A DNA stretch of 64,000 nt, from contig NZ_CP013342.1 of NCBI RefSeq assembly GCF_001610975.1, positions 2,923,001 to 2,987,000 on the forward strand. Direction: 5' to 3'. Position 1 is the stretch's first letter, and every line of letters starts with the position of its first letter. Shown here in pieces: positions 26,730 through 34,752 of the stretch. The translations under genes were made by a program, and so were the position numbers. The notes beneath the pieces are model-generated. The model did not search any database, had not been told where the DNA came from, and saw only the letters and a program-made list of their open reading frames with translations. This stretch comes from Sphingopyxis terrae subsp. terrae NBRC 15098 (GTDB taxonomy: Bacteria; Pseudomonadota; Alphaproteobacteria; Sphingomonadales; Sphingomonadaceae).

Positions 26730-26814
26730 CAAAGGCGGTCCGGTTCCGCTTACGGAAGAGGCAAATGGGGGCTGGCGCGCGGCTGCGCAGCCGGCGGAGA
26801 GAAAGAGGTTTATA

Positions 26815-28218
26815 GTGTTCAAAGGTTTAAAGCCCATCCTTTACGGCGGACGCGAAGTCTGGCCGCTGGTCGAGGGCGGGAAGGGCGTGTCGGCGACCAA
26901 CCATATGTCGAGCGGCGCGTGGGCCGCGGCCGGCGGGATCGGTACCGTTTCGGCGGTCAACGCCGACAGCTACGACGCCGAAGGCAAGATCGTGCCGCAG
27001 GTCTATCGCGCCGCGACGCGCCGCGAGCGGCACGAGGAGCTGGTCCGCTACGCCATCGACGGCGCGGTCGAACAGGTGAAGCGCGCTTATGACCTCGCCA
27101 GCGGCAAGGGTGCGATCAACATCAACGTCCTCTGGGAAATGGGCGGAGCGCAGCAGGTATTGGAAGGCGTGCTCGAACGCACCAAGGGGCTGATCACCGG
27201 CGTCACCTGCGGCGCGGGGATGCCGTACAAGCTCAGCGAAATCGCCGCGCGGCACAATGTCCATTATCTGCCGATCATCTCGTCGGCGCGTGCGTTTCGC
27301 GCGCTCTGGAAGCGCGCCTATCACAAGGTCGCGCATCTGATGGCGGCGGTCGTCTATGAAGATCCGTGGCTCGCCGGCGGGCACAACGGCCTGTCGAACG
27401 CCGAAGATCCGCTGAAGCCCGAAGATCCCTATCCGCGCGTCAAGGCGCTGCGCGACACGATGCGCGCCGAGGGGATTTCGGACGACGTGCCGATCGTGAT
27501 GGCGGGCGGCGTCTGGTATCTGCGCGACTGGAACGACTGGATCGACAATCCCGAATTGGGCTCGATCGCCTTTCAATATGGCACGCGGCCGCTACTGACG
27601 CAGGAAAGCCCGATCCCGCAGGAGTGGAAGGACCGGCTGCGCACGCTCGACGAGGGCGATGTGTTGCTCCACCGCTTCTCGCCCACAGGCTTTTATTCGA
27701 GCGCGGTGCGCAATCCATTCCTCCGCGATCTCGAAGCGCGGTCGGAGCGGCAGATTCCCTATTCGAAGCAGGAAGCGGGCGACCATGTCGCGCAGCTCGA
27801 CGTCGGCGTGAAGGGGCGCAATTTCTGGGTGACCCCGCACGACCGCGACCGCGCGCGCGACTGGGTGGCCGAAGGCTATACCACCGCGCTCAAGACGCCC
27901 GACAATACGGTCGTCTTCGTCACCGAAGAGGATAGGACGGTGATCCGCAAGGATCAGGCCGATTGCATGGGCTGCCTGTCGCACTGCGGCTTTTCGGCGT
28001 GGAAGGACCATGACGATTATTCGACCGGCTATCTCGCCGATCCGCGCAGCTTCTGCATCCAGAAAACGCTGCAGGACATCGCGCACGGCGGCGACGTCGA
28101 CCAGAATCTGATGTTCGCGGGCCACGCCGCGTTCAACTTCAAGACCGATCCCTTTTATTCCAACAACTTCACCCCGACGGTGAAGGAACTGGTTGACCGG
28201 ATTCTGACGGGGGATTGA
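26815..28218 (+). CDS. Nitronate monooxygenase-family flavoprotein with C-terminal cysteine cluster
   Basis: The 467-residue protein belongs to the NPD/nitronate monooxygenase FMN-barrel family: LVEGGKGVSATNHMSSGAWAAAGG, GVTCGAGMPYKLSEIA, HYLPIISSARAF, GHNGLSNAEDP and VPIVMAGGVWY. Simple nitronate monooxygenases are about 100 residues shorter; here the extra C-terminal part has DCMGCLSHCGFSAW (Cys384, 387, 391) and another Cys near FCIQKT, possible metal or Fe-S ligands. The GTG start has AGAGG six bases upstream. A TTGACA at 26726 may be part of its promoter. Confidence 0.78.
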   Translation: MFKGLKPILYGGREVWPLVEGGKGVSATNHMSSGAWAAAGGIGTVSAVNADSYDAEGKIVPQVYRAATRRERHEELVRYAIDGAVEQVKRAYDLASGKGAININVLWEMGGAQQVLEGVLERTKGLITGVTCGAGMPYKLSEIAARHNVHYLPIISSARAFRALWKRAYHKVAHLMAAVVYEDPWLAGGHNGLSNAEDPLKPEDPYPRVKALRDTMRAEGISDDVPIVMAGGVWYLRDWNDWIDNPELGSIAFQYGTRPLLTQESPIPQEWKDRLRTLDEGDVLLHRFSPTGFYSSAVRNPFLRDLEARSERQIPYSKQEAGDHVAQLDVGVKGRNFWVTPHDRDRARDWVAEGYTTALKTPDNTVVFVTEEDRTVIRKDQADCMGCLSHCGFSAWKDHDDYSTGYLADPRSFCIQKTLQDIAHGGDVDQNLMFAGHAAFNFKTDPFYSNNFTPTVKELVDRILTGD

Positions 28219-28223
28219 TGGTC

Positions 28224-28256
28224 CCCGTCGCCCCCGCGCAGGAGGGAGGCGACGGG
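28224..28256. terminator. Hairpin between convergent genes
   Basis: CCCGTCGCC (28224-28232) pairs with GGCGACGGG (28248-28256) in the 42-base gap between the convergent flavoprotein and hydroxyacid dehydrogenase genes. No T run is present. Confidence 0.4.
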
Positions 28257-28260
28257 TCCT

Positions 28261-29259
28261 CTAAGCCCACCCCTCCAGCACCTGATCGGGCGGCCGGTGC
28301 CCGTCGCACCAGGCACGGATATTGGCGATGACCTTTTCGCCCGACGCCTCGCGGCCCTCGATCGTCGCCGAGCCGAGGTGGGGTAGCAGCACGACATTGT
28401 CGAGCGCGAGCAGGTCCGGATCGACCGCAGGTTCGTGCGTATAGACGTCGAGCCCCGCGCCCGCGATGCGGCCGGTCTTGAGCGCCGCGATCAGCGCCTT
28501 TTCGTCGACGATCTCGCCGCGCGCGGTGTTGATCAGATAGGCAGTCGGCTTCATCGCACCGATACGCGCCGCGCTGACCATCTCATGGGTTTCGGCGGTG
28601 TGCGGACAGTGGATCGTGACCACGTCGCTGATCCGCAGCAGCGTGTCGACGCTCGCATGATAGCTCGCGCCCAGTTCCTCTTCGATCGTTTCGGGCAGGC
28701 GGCGGCGGTTGTGATAGTGGATCGACAGGCCGAAGGCGCGGGCGCGCCGCGCGACGGCAAGGCCGATACGACCCATGCCGACGATGCCGAGCAATTTGCC
28801 GCCGACGCGGTGGCCCAGCATCGCGCTCGGCGCCCAGCCCTGCCATTTGCCCGAGCGCATCAGCTTTTCGCCCTCGGCCAGCCGGCGCGGGACCGACAGG
28901 ATCAGCGCCATGGTCATGTCGGCGGTGTCCTCGGTAAATACGCCGGGGGTGTTGGCGACCATGATGCCCTTCGCGCGCGCCGCGGCGAGGTCGATATGAT
29001 CGACCCCGGCCCCGAAATTGGCGATCAGCTTGAGCCGGTCGCCCGCGGCGCCGATGATCTCGGCGTCGATCTCGTCGGTCACGGTGGGCACCAGCACGTC
29101 GCAGTCGGCGACCGCAGCCTTGAGTTCGTTCTTGGTAAAGGCGTGATCGTGTGCCGACAGGGCGACGTCGAACAATTCGGCCATGCGCGCCTCGACCGCC
29201 GGCATCAACTGGCGGGTGACGATGACGCGCGGGCGTTTGGGGCGGGATGAATCGGGCAT
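28261..29259 (-). CDS. D-isomer specific 2-hydroxyacid dehydrogenase (glyoxylate/hydroxypyruvate reductase-like)
   Basis: The 332-residue NAD(P)-dependent enzyme reduces a 2-oxoacid such as glyoxylate or hydroxypyruvate. It has the family's order of motifs: FGAGVDHIDLAAARAKGI, the Rossmann motif LLGIVGMGRIGLAVA, NTARGEIVDEKAL with the catalytic Arg, DVYTHEP with the Glu, and LLPHLGSAT with the His. The start MPDSSRPKRPR was chosen because the conserved fold starts there; the upstream open frame has no family sequence. Confidence 0.9.
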   Translation of the reverse strand: MPDSSRPKRPRVIVTRQLMPAVEARMAELFDVALSAHDHAFTKNELKAAVADCDVLVPTVTDEIDAEIIGAAGDRLKLIANFGAGVDHIDLAAARAKGIMVANTPGVFTEDTADMTMALILSVPRRLAEGEKLMRSGKWQGWAPSAMLGHRVGGKLLGIVGMGRIGLAVARRARAFGLSIHYHNRRRLPETIEEELGASYHASVDTLLRISDVVTIHCPHTAETHEMVSAARIGAMKPTAYLINTARGEIVDEKALIAALKTGRIAGAGLDVYTHEPAVDPDLLALDNVVLLPHLGSATIEGREASGEKVIANIRAWCDGHRPPDQVLEGWA

Positions 29260-29395
29260 GGCGCCGATAGAGCGCGGCGGCGCGTGGGGGTCAAGAGGGC
29301 CAAGCGTGCGCTGACGCGAAAGCCGCTGTGGACGAACGGGGCGAAGGCTGCGGCGAACGGTTGAAAAGCGCCCCCGATTTTGACAAGGCAGGCGA

Positions 29396-29854
29396 ATGAC
29401 CAGCCGCACGATATTCGCCCTCCTGACGCTGGCCGTGGCGACCGGACCCGCCACGGCGCAAAGCGATCCCGAACTGCCCTATTGGGCGTCGATCAGCGTC
29501 GACGAGGCGCGGATGCGCAAGGGGCCGTCGCCCGATGTGCCCGTGGTGTGGGAATATCGGCGCAAGGATCTGCCCGTTAAAGTGGTCGCGCGCCACGATA
29601 TCTGGCGCAAGATCGAGGATCCCGACGGGACGCAGGGGTGGATGGCGGCGCGGCTGCTCAGCCGCACGCGCACCGCGATCGTCACCGGCGGCATCCGTCC
29701 GATGCGCGAAAAGCCCGACGCGGCCGCGGCGATCGCCTTTCGCGCCGAGGCCGGTGTGGTCGGCCGCATCACCGACTGCAAGGACGGCTGGTGCTTGTTC
29801 AACGTGAAGGGCCGCAAGGGCTGGATCGAAACCGACCACATATGGGGCGATTGA
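29396..29854 (+). CDS. Exported SH3-like domain protein
   Basis: The 152-residue protein has a signal peptide (MTSRTIFALLTLAVATGPATA, cut near TAQ) and two bacterial SH3-like repeats: YWASISVDEARMRKGPSPDVPVVW...GTQGWMAARLL and GGIRPMREKP...GWCLFNVKGRKGWIETDHIWG. Such periplasmic proteins often bind peptidoglycan or partner proteins; the exact role is unknown. It stands alone, followed by a tandem 15-mer and a terminator. Confidence 0.85.
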   Translation: MTSRTIFALLTLAVATGPATAQSDPELPYWASISVDEARMRKGPSPDVPVVWEYRRKDLPVKVVARHDIWRKIEDPDGTQGWMAARLLSRTRTAIVTGGIRPMREKPDAAAAIAFRAEAGVVGRITDCKDGWCLFNVKGRKGWIETDHIWGD

Positions 29855-29857
29855 TCA

Positions 29858-29887
29858 CCCGCAACGCATGACCCCGCAACGCATGAC
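29858..29887. repeat. Two perfect tandem copies of a 15-mer
   Basis: CCCGCAACGCATGAC occurs twice back to back (29858-29872 and 29873-29887), between the SH3 gene stop and its terminator. It is most likely a small slippage duplication. Confidence 0.85.
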
Positions 29888-29888
29888 A

Positions 29889-29918
29889 AAGGGGCCGGCA
29901 GTCGCCTGCCGGCCCCTT
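29889..29918. terminator. Bidirectional intrinsic terminator
   Basis: AAGGGGCCGGCA, a 6-base loop GTCGCC, and TGCCGGCCCCTT form a perfect 12-bp stem followed by CTCTC. It separates the convergent SH3 and RcnB-like genes. Confidence 0.88.
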
Positions 29919-29937
29919 CTCTCGTCACCATTGGTAT

Positions 29938-30402
29938 TTAGCGCCAGCGGAAGTGGTTATAATAGACGCGAACCACCTTGCCCGTGCGCACATTGACCAG
30001 CAACAGGTCGTTATAGTGGCGGACATAGGCCAGGTTGCGGCCCGCCTTCGGGACGCCCCAGCGCGCATCATAGTTCAGGCGATAGGTCGGGGCGTAATAG
30101 GTCGAACGCAGCGAATTGCCGACCGCGAAGCGGTGATAGCTGAACGGCGCACGCCAGTTCTGGTAGCGATTGTCGCGGCGCCAGTCGCGCTTGTCCTCGC
30201 GATATTCGCGCTTCGCGTCGCGCACGTCGCGGTGAGCATCGCGCACATCATGGCGATCGCCATAGCGCTTCGCCTGGTTGAGGTCGCGCTGTTCCTGGCG
30301 AATATCCTGGCGATCGCGGGCGAGCTCGCGCGTCTGGGCCTGCGCCACGGCGGGGACCATCATCGCGGCGATCAGGCCGGCGGTGAGAATTTTGCTCTTC
30401 AT
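29938..30402 (-). CDS. RcnB-like periplasmic protein
   Basis: The 154-residue protein has a signal peptide (MKSKILTAGLIAAMMVPAVAQA), a highly charged Arg/Asp repeat region (about 25-80, likely helical) and a C-terminal domain with YDARWGVPKAGRNLAYVRHYNDLLLVN, which resembles the RcnB domain. RcnB in E. coli modulates nickel and cobalt efflux; no rcnA is nearby, so only the fold is claimed. Confidence 0.75.
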   Translation of the reverse strand: MKSKILTAGLIAAMMVPAVAQAQTRELARDRQDIRQEQRDLNQAKRYGDRHDVRDAHRDVRDAKREYREDKRDWRRDNRYQNWRAPFSYHRFAVGNSLRSTYYAPTYRLNYDARWGVPKAGRNLAYVRHYNDLLLVNVRTGKVVRVYYNHFRWR

Positions 30403-30680
30403 AATGCCATTCCTTGTCTTGCCGTCAGGGGGAGGGGATCTGCCCGATGACAGGGAAAGGATTAGGCGAGTCGATTTGAACGGAGCCAGAATGCCGCGTT
30501 TATTTTGAGGACATTAGTGTCGCAAAGTGTCGCGCGGGTTGAAAATGGCCGCGGCGCGACCGTCGCCATGCGTCGTCATTGCGAGCGGCGGAGCCGCGCG
30601 GCAATCCAGAGCTGGCATAAACCGCTCTGGATTGCTTCACCCGGCTTTCGCCGGGTTCGCAATGACAGCATGGAGCTGGC
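30403..30680. other. Non-coding gap with palindromic repeat
   Basis: This 278-base gap between the RcnB-like gene and the thiolase gene (both on the minus strand) contains the leader of the RcnB-like gene (30403 to about 30540) and a palindromic repeat. I see no credible gene in it. Confidence 0.7.
30575..30666. repeat. Compound palindromic repeat C
   Basis: The outer arms GTCATTGCGA (from 30575) and TTCGCAATGAC (to 30666) enclose an inner hairpin (GCAATCCAGAGC 30601-30612 with GCTCTGGATTGC 30624-30635) and a second one (ACCCGGC...GCCGGGTT). The layered palindromes are typical of REP-type elements. It lies directly downstream of the thiolase gene and may also terminate it. Confidence 0.8.
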
Positions 30681-31868
30681 TTAAACCAGCTCGACCGCGA
30701 CCGCGGTGGCTTCGCCGCCGCCGATGCACAGGCTGGCGATGCCGCGCTTCTTGCCGTGGCGCTGAAGCGCGGCGATCAGCGTGGTGATGATGCGCGTGCC
30801 GCTGGCGCCGATCGGATGGCCGAGCGCGGTCGCGCCGCCGTGGACGTTGATCTTGTCGTGCGAAATGCCAAGGTCGTGCATCGCGAACATCGCGACGCAG
30901 GCGAAGGCTTCGTTGACTTCGAACAGGTCTACGTCGCCGATCGACCAGCCGGCCTTCGCCAGCACCTTGTTGATCGCGCCGACGGGAGCGACCGTGAAAT
31001 CCTTGGGTTCCTGTGCGTGCGCGGCATGCGCGACGAGCTTGGCGACCGGCTTCTTGCCCTTCGCTTCGGCGACCGACTGGCGCGTCAGCACGACCGCGGC
31101 GGCGCCGTCGGAGATCGACGAACTTGTCGCCGCGGTGATCGTGCCGTCCTTGGCGAAGGCAGGACGCAGCGTCGGGATCTTGTCGGGGTTGCCCTTGCCG
31201 GGCTGTTCGTCGGTGTCGACGACAACCTCGCCCTTGCGGGTGGTCAGCGTGACTGGCGTGATTTCGGCGGCGAAGGCGCCGTCGGCGATCGCTGCCTGGG
31301 CGCGCTTCAGCGATTCGATCGAATAATCGTCCTGCGCCTGGCGGCTGAGCTGATAGGCGTCGGCGGTGTCCTGTGCGAAAGTGCCCATGGCGCGGCCGGC
31401 GTCATACGCGTCCTCCAGCCCGTCGAGGAACATATGGTCATAGGCGGTGTCATGGCCGATGCGCGCGCCCGAACGATGCTTCTTGAGCAGATAGGGGGCG
31501 TTGGTCATCGACTCCATGCCGCCTGCAACGACGAGGTCGATGCTGCCCGCGGCGAGCGCCTCGGCGCCCATGATCACGGTCTGCATGCCCGAACCGCACA
31601 CCTTGTTGACGGTGGTCGCCTGCACCGACTTGGGCAGACCTGCCTTGATCGCGGCCTGACGTGCCGGCGCCTGGCCGAGCCCGGCGGGCAGCACGCAGCC
31701 CATATAGATGCGTTCGACATCGTCGCCGGCAACGCCCGCGCGCTCGACCGCCGCCTTCACCGCGGTCGCGCCGAGATCGGTCGCGCTCGCGTCCGACAAC
31801 ACGCCCTGCATGCCGCCCATCGGGGTGCGGGCATAGGAGAGGAAAACGACGGGATCGGTGGCGGTCAT
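30681..31868 (-). CDS. Acetyl-CoA C-acetyltransferase (thiolase)
   Basis: The 395-residue thiolase either condenses two acetyl-CoA or cleaves acetoacetyl-CoA or another 3-ketoacyl-CoA. The active-site Cys is in NKVCGSGMQT, the His in HGGATALGHPIGASG, and the second Cys in CIGGGEATAV. Length and sequence favour the biosynthetic/degradative acetoacetyl-CoA type, but chain-length specificity cannot be read. It is divergent from an aldehyde dehydrogenase gene across a region that holds a 15-bp palindrome. Confidence 0.93.
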   Translation of the reverse strand: MTATDPVVFLSYARTPMGGMQGVLSDASATDLGATAVKAAVERAGVAGDDVERIYMGCVLPAGLGQAPARQAAIKAGLPKSVQATTVNKVCGSGMQTVIMGAEALAAGSIDLVVAGGMESMTNAPYLLKKHRSGARIGHDTAYDHMFLDGLEDAYDAGRAMGTFAQDTADAYQLSRQAQDDYSIESLKRAQAAIADGAFAAEITPVTLTTRKGEVVVDTDEQPGKGNPDKIPTLRPAFAKDGTITAATSSSISDGAAAVVLTRQSVAEAKGKKPVAKLVAHAAHAQEPKDFTVAPVGAINKVLAKAGWSIGDVDLFEVNEAFACVAMFAMHDLGISHDKINVHGGATALGHPIGASGTRIITTLIAALQRHGKKRGIASLCIGGGEATAVAVELV

Positions 31869-31970
31869 GGCAAAAGACTCCGTAGGGGAAAGGTCATCGG
31901 TGGCCCGATTAGCGCCTTTGCTGCACTTGCGAAAGGGGGTGGGGTAGGGGGATCGCCCTAAACGATGCGC

Positions 31971-31985
31971 GTTTCAACTTGAAAC
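31971..31985. promoter_or_regulatory. Perfect 15-bp palindrome in divergent promoter region
   Basis: GTTTCAACTTGAAAC is a perfect 7-bp inverted repeat around one base. It lies 103 bases upstream of the thiolase start and 50 bases upstream of the aldehyde dehydrogenase start. The form suits a TetR-type fatty-acid or CoA-ester regulator, but no regulator gene is adjacent, so this is inference. Confidence 0.5.
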
Positions 31986-32034
31986 CCGCTGCAGAGCGTG
32001 GTCAAACAGGCGCAATCACATGGGGAGACGGGTC

Positions 32035-33489
32035 ATGGCCACCGCCATCAAGGAAGATATCGCCAGCGAAACCGCGCGGATGCAGCGCGTGCTCGAAACG
32101 CAGCGCGTCAGCTTTACCGCCGCGATGCCCGAAAGCCTGTCGGTCCGCACCGACCGCATCGACCGCGCGATCGCGCTGCTGGTCGATCATGCCGAGGATT
32201 TCGCCAAGGCGGTGAGCGAGGATTTCGGCCATCGCAGCCGCGAACAGACGTTGATGACCGACATCATGCCGTCGGTCAGCGCTCTCAAGCATGCCAAGAA
32301 GCATATGGCGGCCTGGTCGCGCGGCGAAAAGCGCAAGCCCACCTTTCCGCTCGGCCTGCTCGGCGCGAAAGCCGAAGTCGTCTATCAGCCGAAGGGCGTC
32401 GTCGGTGTGGTCGCTCCGTGGAATTTCCCGGTCGGCATGGTCTTCGTGCCGATGGCGGGGATATTGGCCGCGGGCAACCGCGCGATGATCAAGCCGAGCG
32501 AGTTTACCGAGAATGTCTCCGACCTGATGGCGCGCCTTGTCCCCGACTATTTTGACGAGAGCGAAATGGCGGTATTCACGGGCGGGGCCGATGTCGGCGT
32601 CGCTTTCTCGAAGCTGGCGTTCGACCATATGATCTTCACCGGGGCGACGAGCGTCGGCAAGCATATCATGCGTGCTGCGGCGGATAATCTCGTGCCCGTG
32701 ACGCTCGAGCTGGGTGGCAAGTCGCCGACCTTCATCGGACGCAGCGCGAACAAAGACCTCGTCGGCCAGCGCGTCGCGCTCGGCAAGATGATGAACGCGG
32801 GGCAGATCTGCCTTGCGCCCGACTATCTGCTCGTCGCCGAGGATCAGGAGGGCGAGGTGATCGACAGCGTGAGCAAGAGCGTCGCATCGCTCTATCCCAC
32901 GCTGCTCAAGAATGACGACTATACGTCGGTCGTCAACGGCCGCAATTTCGACCGCCTGCAGGGCTATCTGGCCGATGCGCGCGAGAAGGGCGCCGAGGTG
33001 ATCGAGGTCAATCCCGCGAACGAGGATTTCGCGAGCGCCAACGGCCACAAGATGCCGCTCCATATCGTGCGCGGCGCGACCGACGATATGAAGGTGATGC
33101 AGGAGGAAATCTTCGGCCCGATCCTGCCGGTCAAGACCTACAAGACCATCGACGAGGCAATCGATTATGTGAATGCGCACGACCGTCCGCTCGGCCTTTA
33201 TTATTTCGGGCAGGACAAGAGCGAGGAGGACCGCGTGCTGACGCGGACGATCTCGGGCGGCGTCACGGTCAACGACGTGCTGTTTCATAATGCGATGGAA
33301 GACCTGCCCTTCGGTGGGGTCGGGCCGTCGGGAATGGGCAATTATCATGGGCTGGACGGCTTCCGCACCTTCAGCCACGCGCGCGCCGTTTATCGCCAGC
33401 CCAAGCTCGACGTCGCCGGGCTCGCCGGCTTCAAGCCGCCCTATGGCAAGGCGACCGCCAAGACGCTGGCGAAGGAATTGAAGAAATAG
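32035..33489 (+). CDS. NAD(P)-dependent aldehyde dehydrogenase (coniferyl aldehyde dehydrogenase-like)
   Basis: The 484-residue enzyme oxidises an aldehyde to an acid. It has APWNFPVGMVFVPMAGILAAGN, FTGATSVGKHIMRAA, the catalytic Glu in LELGGKSP, and Cys in NAGQICLAPDYLLV. The LAPDY sequence after the Cys and the short C-terminus fit the CalB/class 3-like group. The start at 32035 has GGGAGA at suitable spacing; the ATG at 32020 lacks one. The substrate is inferred only. Confidence 0.86.
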   Translation: MATAIKEDIASETARMQRVLETQRVSFTAAMPESLSVRTDRIDRAIALLVDHAEDFAKAVSEDFGHRSREQTLMTDIMPSVSALKHAKKHMAAWSRGEKRKPTFPLGLLGAKAEVVYQPKGVVGVVAPWNFPVGMVFVPMAGILAAGNRAMIKPSEFTENVSDLMARLVPDYFDESEMAVFTGGADVGVAFSKLAFDHMIFTGATSVGKHIMRAAADNLVPVTLELGGKSPTFIGRSANKDLVGQRVALGKMMNAGQICLAPDYLLVAEDQEGEVIDSVSKSVASLYPTLLKNDDYTSVVNGRNFDRLQGYLADAREKGAEVIEVNPANEDFASANGHKMPLHIVRGATDDMKVMQEEIFGPILPVKTYKTIDEAIDYVNAHDRPLGLYYFGQDKSEEDRVLTRTISGGVTVNDVLFHNAMEDLPFGGVGPSGMGNYHGLDGFRTFSHARAVYRQPKLDVAGLAGFKPPYGKATAKTLAKELKK

Positions 33490-33555
33490 CTTGGCAAGCG
33501 GCGGCGCTTCGCCCTAGGGGGAGCGCCGCGCTTTCGGGCGATGCGCCCGTGGCAG

Positions 33556-33640
33556 GCCCCTGTGGTGAAATTGGTAGACGCGCTCGACTCAAAATCGAGT
33601 TCCGCAAGGAGTGCTGGTTCGAGTCCGGCCAGGGGCACCA
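33556..33640 (+). tRNA. tRNA-Leu (anticodon CAA)
   Basis: A full 85-base cloverleaf with encoded CCA: acceptor stem GCCCCTG/CAGGGGC, D arm GGTGAAATTGGTAGACGC, anticodon stem CTCGA/TCGAG around the loop CTCAAAA (anticodon CAA), a long variable arm, and T arm GGTTCGAGTCC. Type II structure and anticodon both give leucine (UUG). Confidence 0.97.
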
Positions 33641-33735
33641 TAACCCATAATCGACCTTCAGACGCGTAACGGCTCCGGCGGAACCCGCATGGCAGGCCGC
33701 GCATTGCATTCGCATTCCGCTATGGAGGTTTGCAG

Positions 33736-34596
33736 ATGGTGCAACGCGCCTATTGGAAGGGTCAGATCCGCCTCGCACTGGTGTCGATCCCCGTCGAAAT
33801 CTATCCGGCAACCAAATCGGGGGCGAGCGTCAGCTTTCGCCAGATCCACGAACCGAGCGGCAAGCCGGTCAAATATGAAAAGGTGGTGCCCGGCATCGGC
33901 GCCGTCGATACCGATGATATCGTCAAGGGCTATGAGGTGTCGAAGGGCCAGTATGTCCTGCTCGACGAAGAAGAGATCGAGGCGGTCAAGCTGGAGAGCA
34001 AGCGGACGCTCGAGCTGGTCCAGTTCGTCGACGCGAGCGACATCGACATCCTCTATTATGAAAAGCCCTATTATGTCGTCCCCGCCGACGATCTGGCCGA
34101 GGAAGCCTATATCGTCCTGCGCGAAGCGCTGCGGCGAACGAAGAAGGTGGGGCTGGGGCAGCTTGCGCTGCGCGGTCAGGAGCAGCTCGTCGGGCTGCGT
34201 CCCTGCGGTAAGGGGCTGGTGCTCGAAGTGCTGCGCTATGCCGAGGAAGTGAACAAGGCCGCCAGCTATTTCCGCGACGTGCCCGCGAGCAAGCCCGACG
34301 CCGACCTGCTCGATCTCGCCGAAACGCTGATCGACAAGAAGAGCGGCAAGTTCGACGCCGCCGACTATCACAATCACTATGTCGATGCGCTGAAGCGCGT
34401 CATCGCCAAGAAAGCGAAAGCCAAGGGCAAGCGCGTGCTCGAGGATGTCGGGGAGCCCGCCGATGTGCGCGAAGGGTCGAATGTCATTGATCTGATGGCA
34501 GCGCTCAAGGCGTCGGTCGACGGCAAGAAAACGGCCGCCGCTGCGACGAAGAAGAAGGCGCCCGCCAAAAAGGCGCCGGCGAAAAAGCGGGCATAG
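33736..34596 (+). CDS. ku: DNA end-binding protein Ku
   Basis: Ku binds double-strand break ends and recruits LigD for non-homologous end joining. The 286-residue protein starts with RAYWKGQIRLALVSIPVEIYPAT, contains the Ku core (YYEKPYYVVPADDLAEEAYIVLREAL, GQLALRGQEQLVGLRP) and ends with a Lys/Ala tail (KKKAPAKKAPAKKRA) likely to bind DNA. ATG at 33736 has a perfect GGAGG seven bases upstream. ligD follows on the same strand after a palindromic repeat. Confidence 0.96.
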   Translation: MVQRAYWKGQIRLALVSIPVEIYPATKSGASVSFRQIHEPSGKPVKYEKVVPGIGAVDTDDIVKGYEVSKGQYVLLDEEEIEAVKLESKRTLELVQFVDASDIDILYYEKPYYVVPADDLAEEAYIVLREALRRTKKVGLGQLALRGQEQLVGLRPCGKGLVLEVLRYAEEVNKAASYFRDVPASKPDADLLDLAETLIDKKSGKFDAADYHNHYVDALKRVIAKKAKAKGKRVLEDVGEPADVREGSNVIDLMAALKASVDGKKTAAAATKKKAPAKKAPAKKRA

Positions 34597-34630
34597 TCTC
34601 GTGAACGCCGGATTGCACTCGGCTATTGTG

Positions 34631-34734
34631 TGCCCCTGCGAAGGCAGGGGGCCATCATCCGGCCTCGTGCCATTTTCCTACGGTTCGGCTCGCATCGCCC
34701 GCTTCGGTGATGGGCCCCTGCCTTCGCAGGGGCG
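34631..34734. repeat. Dispersed palindromic repeat A, copy 2
   Basis: Inverted 26-base arms (34631-34656 and 34709-34734) share the core CCCCTGCGAAGGCAGGGG and GATGGGCCCCTGCC with copy 1 at 18735-18831. Here the element sits between ku and ligD, ending 18 bases before ligD, so it could affect ligD expression. Confidence 0.87.
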
Positions 34735-34752
34735 CAGACAAGGTGGAACGCG

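Noticed and set aside
33556..33640. tRNA-Leu as an integration site for an island that carries ku and ligD
   Set aside because: No integrase, no duplicated tRNA 3' end and no border repeats are seen; ku-ligD has normal base composition.
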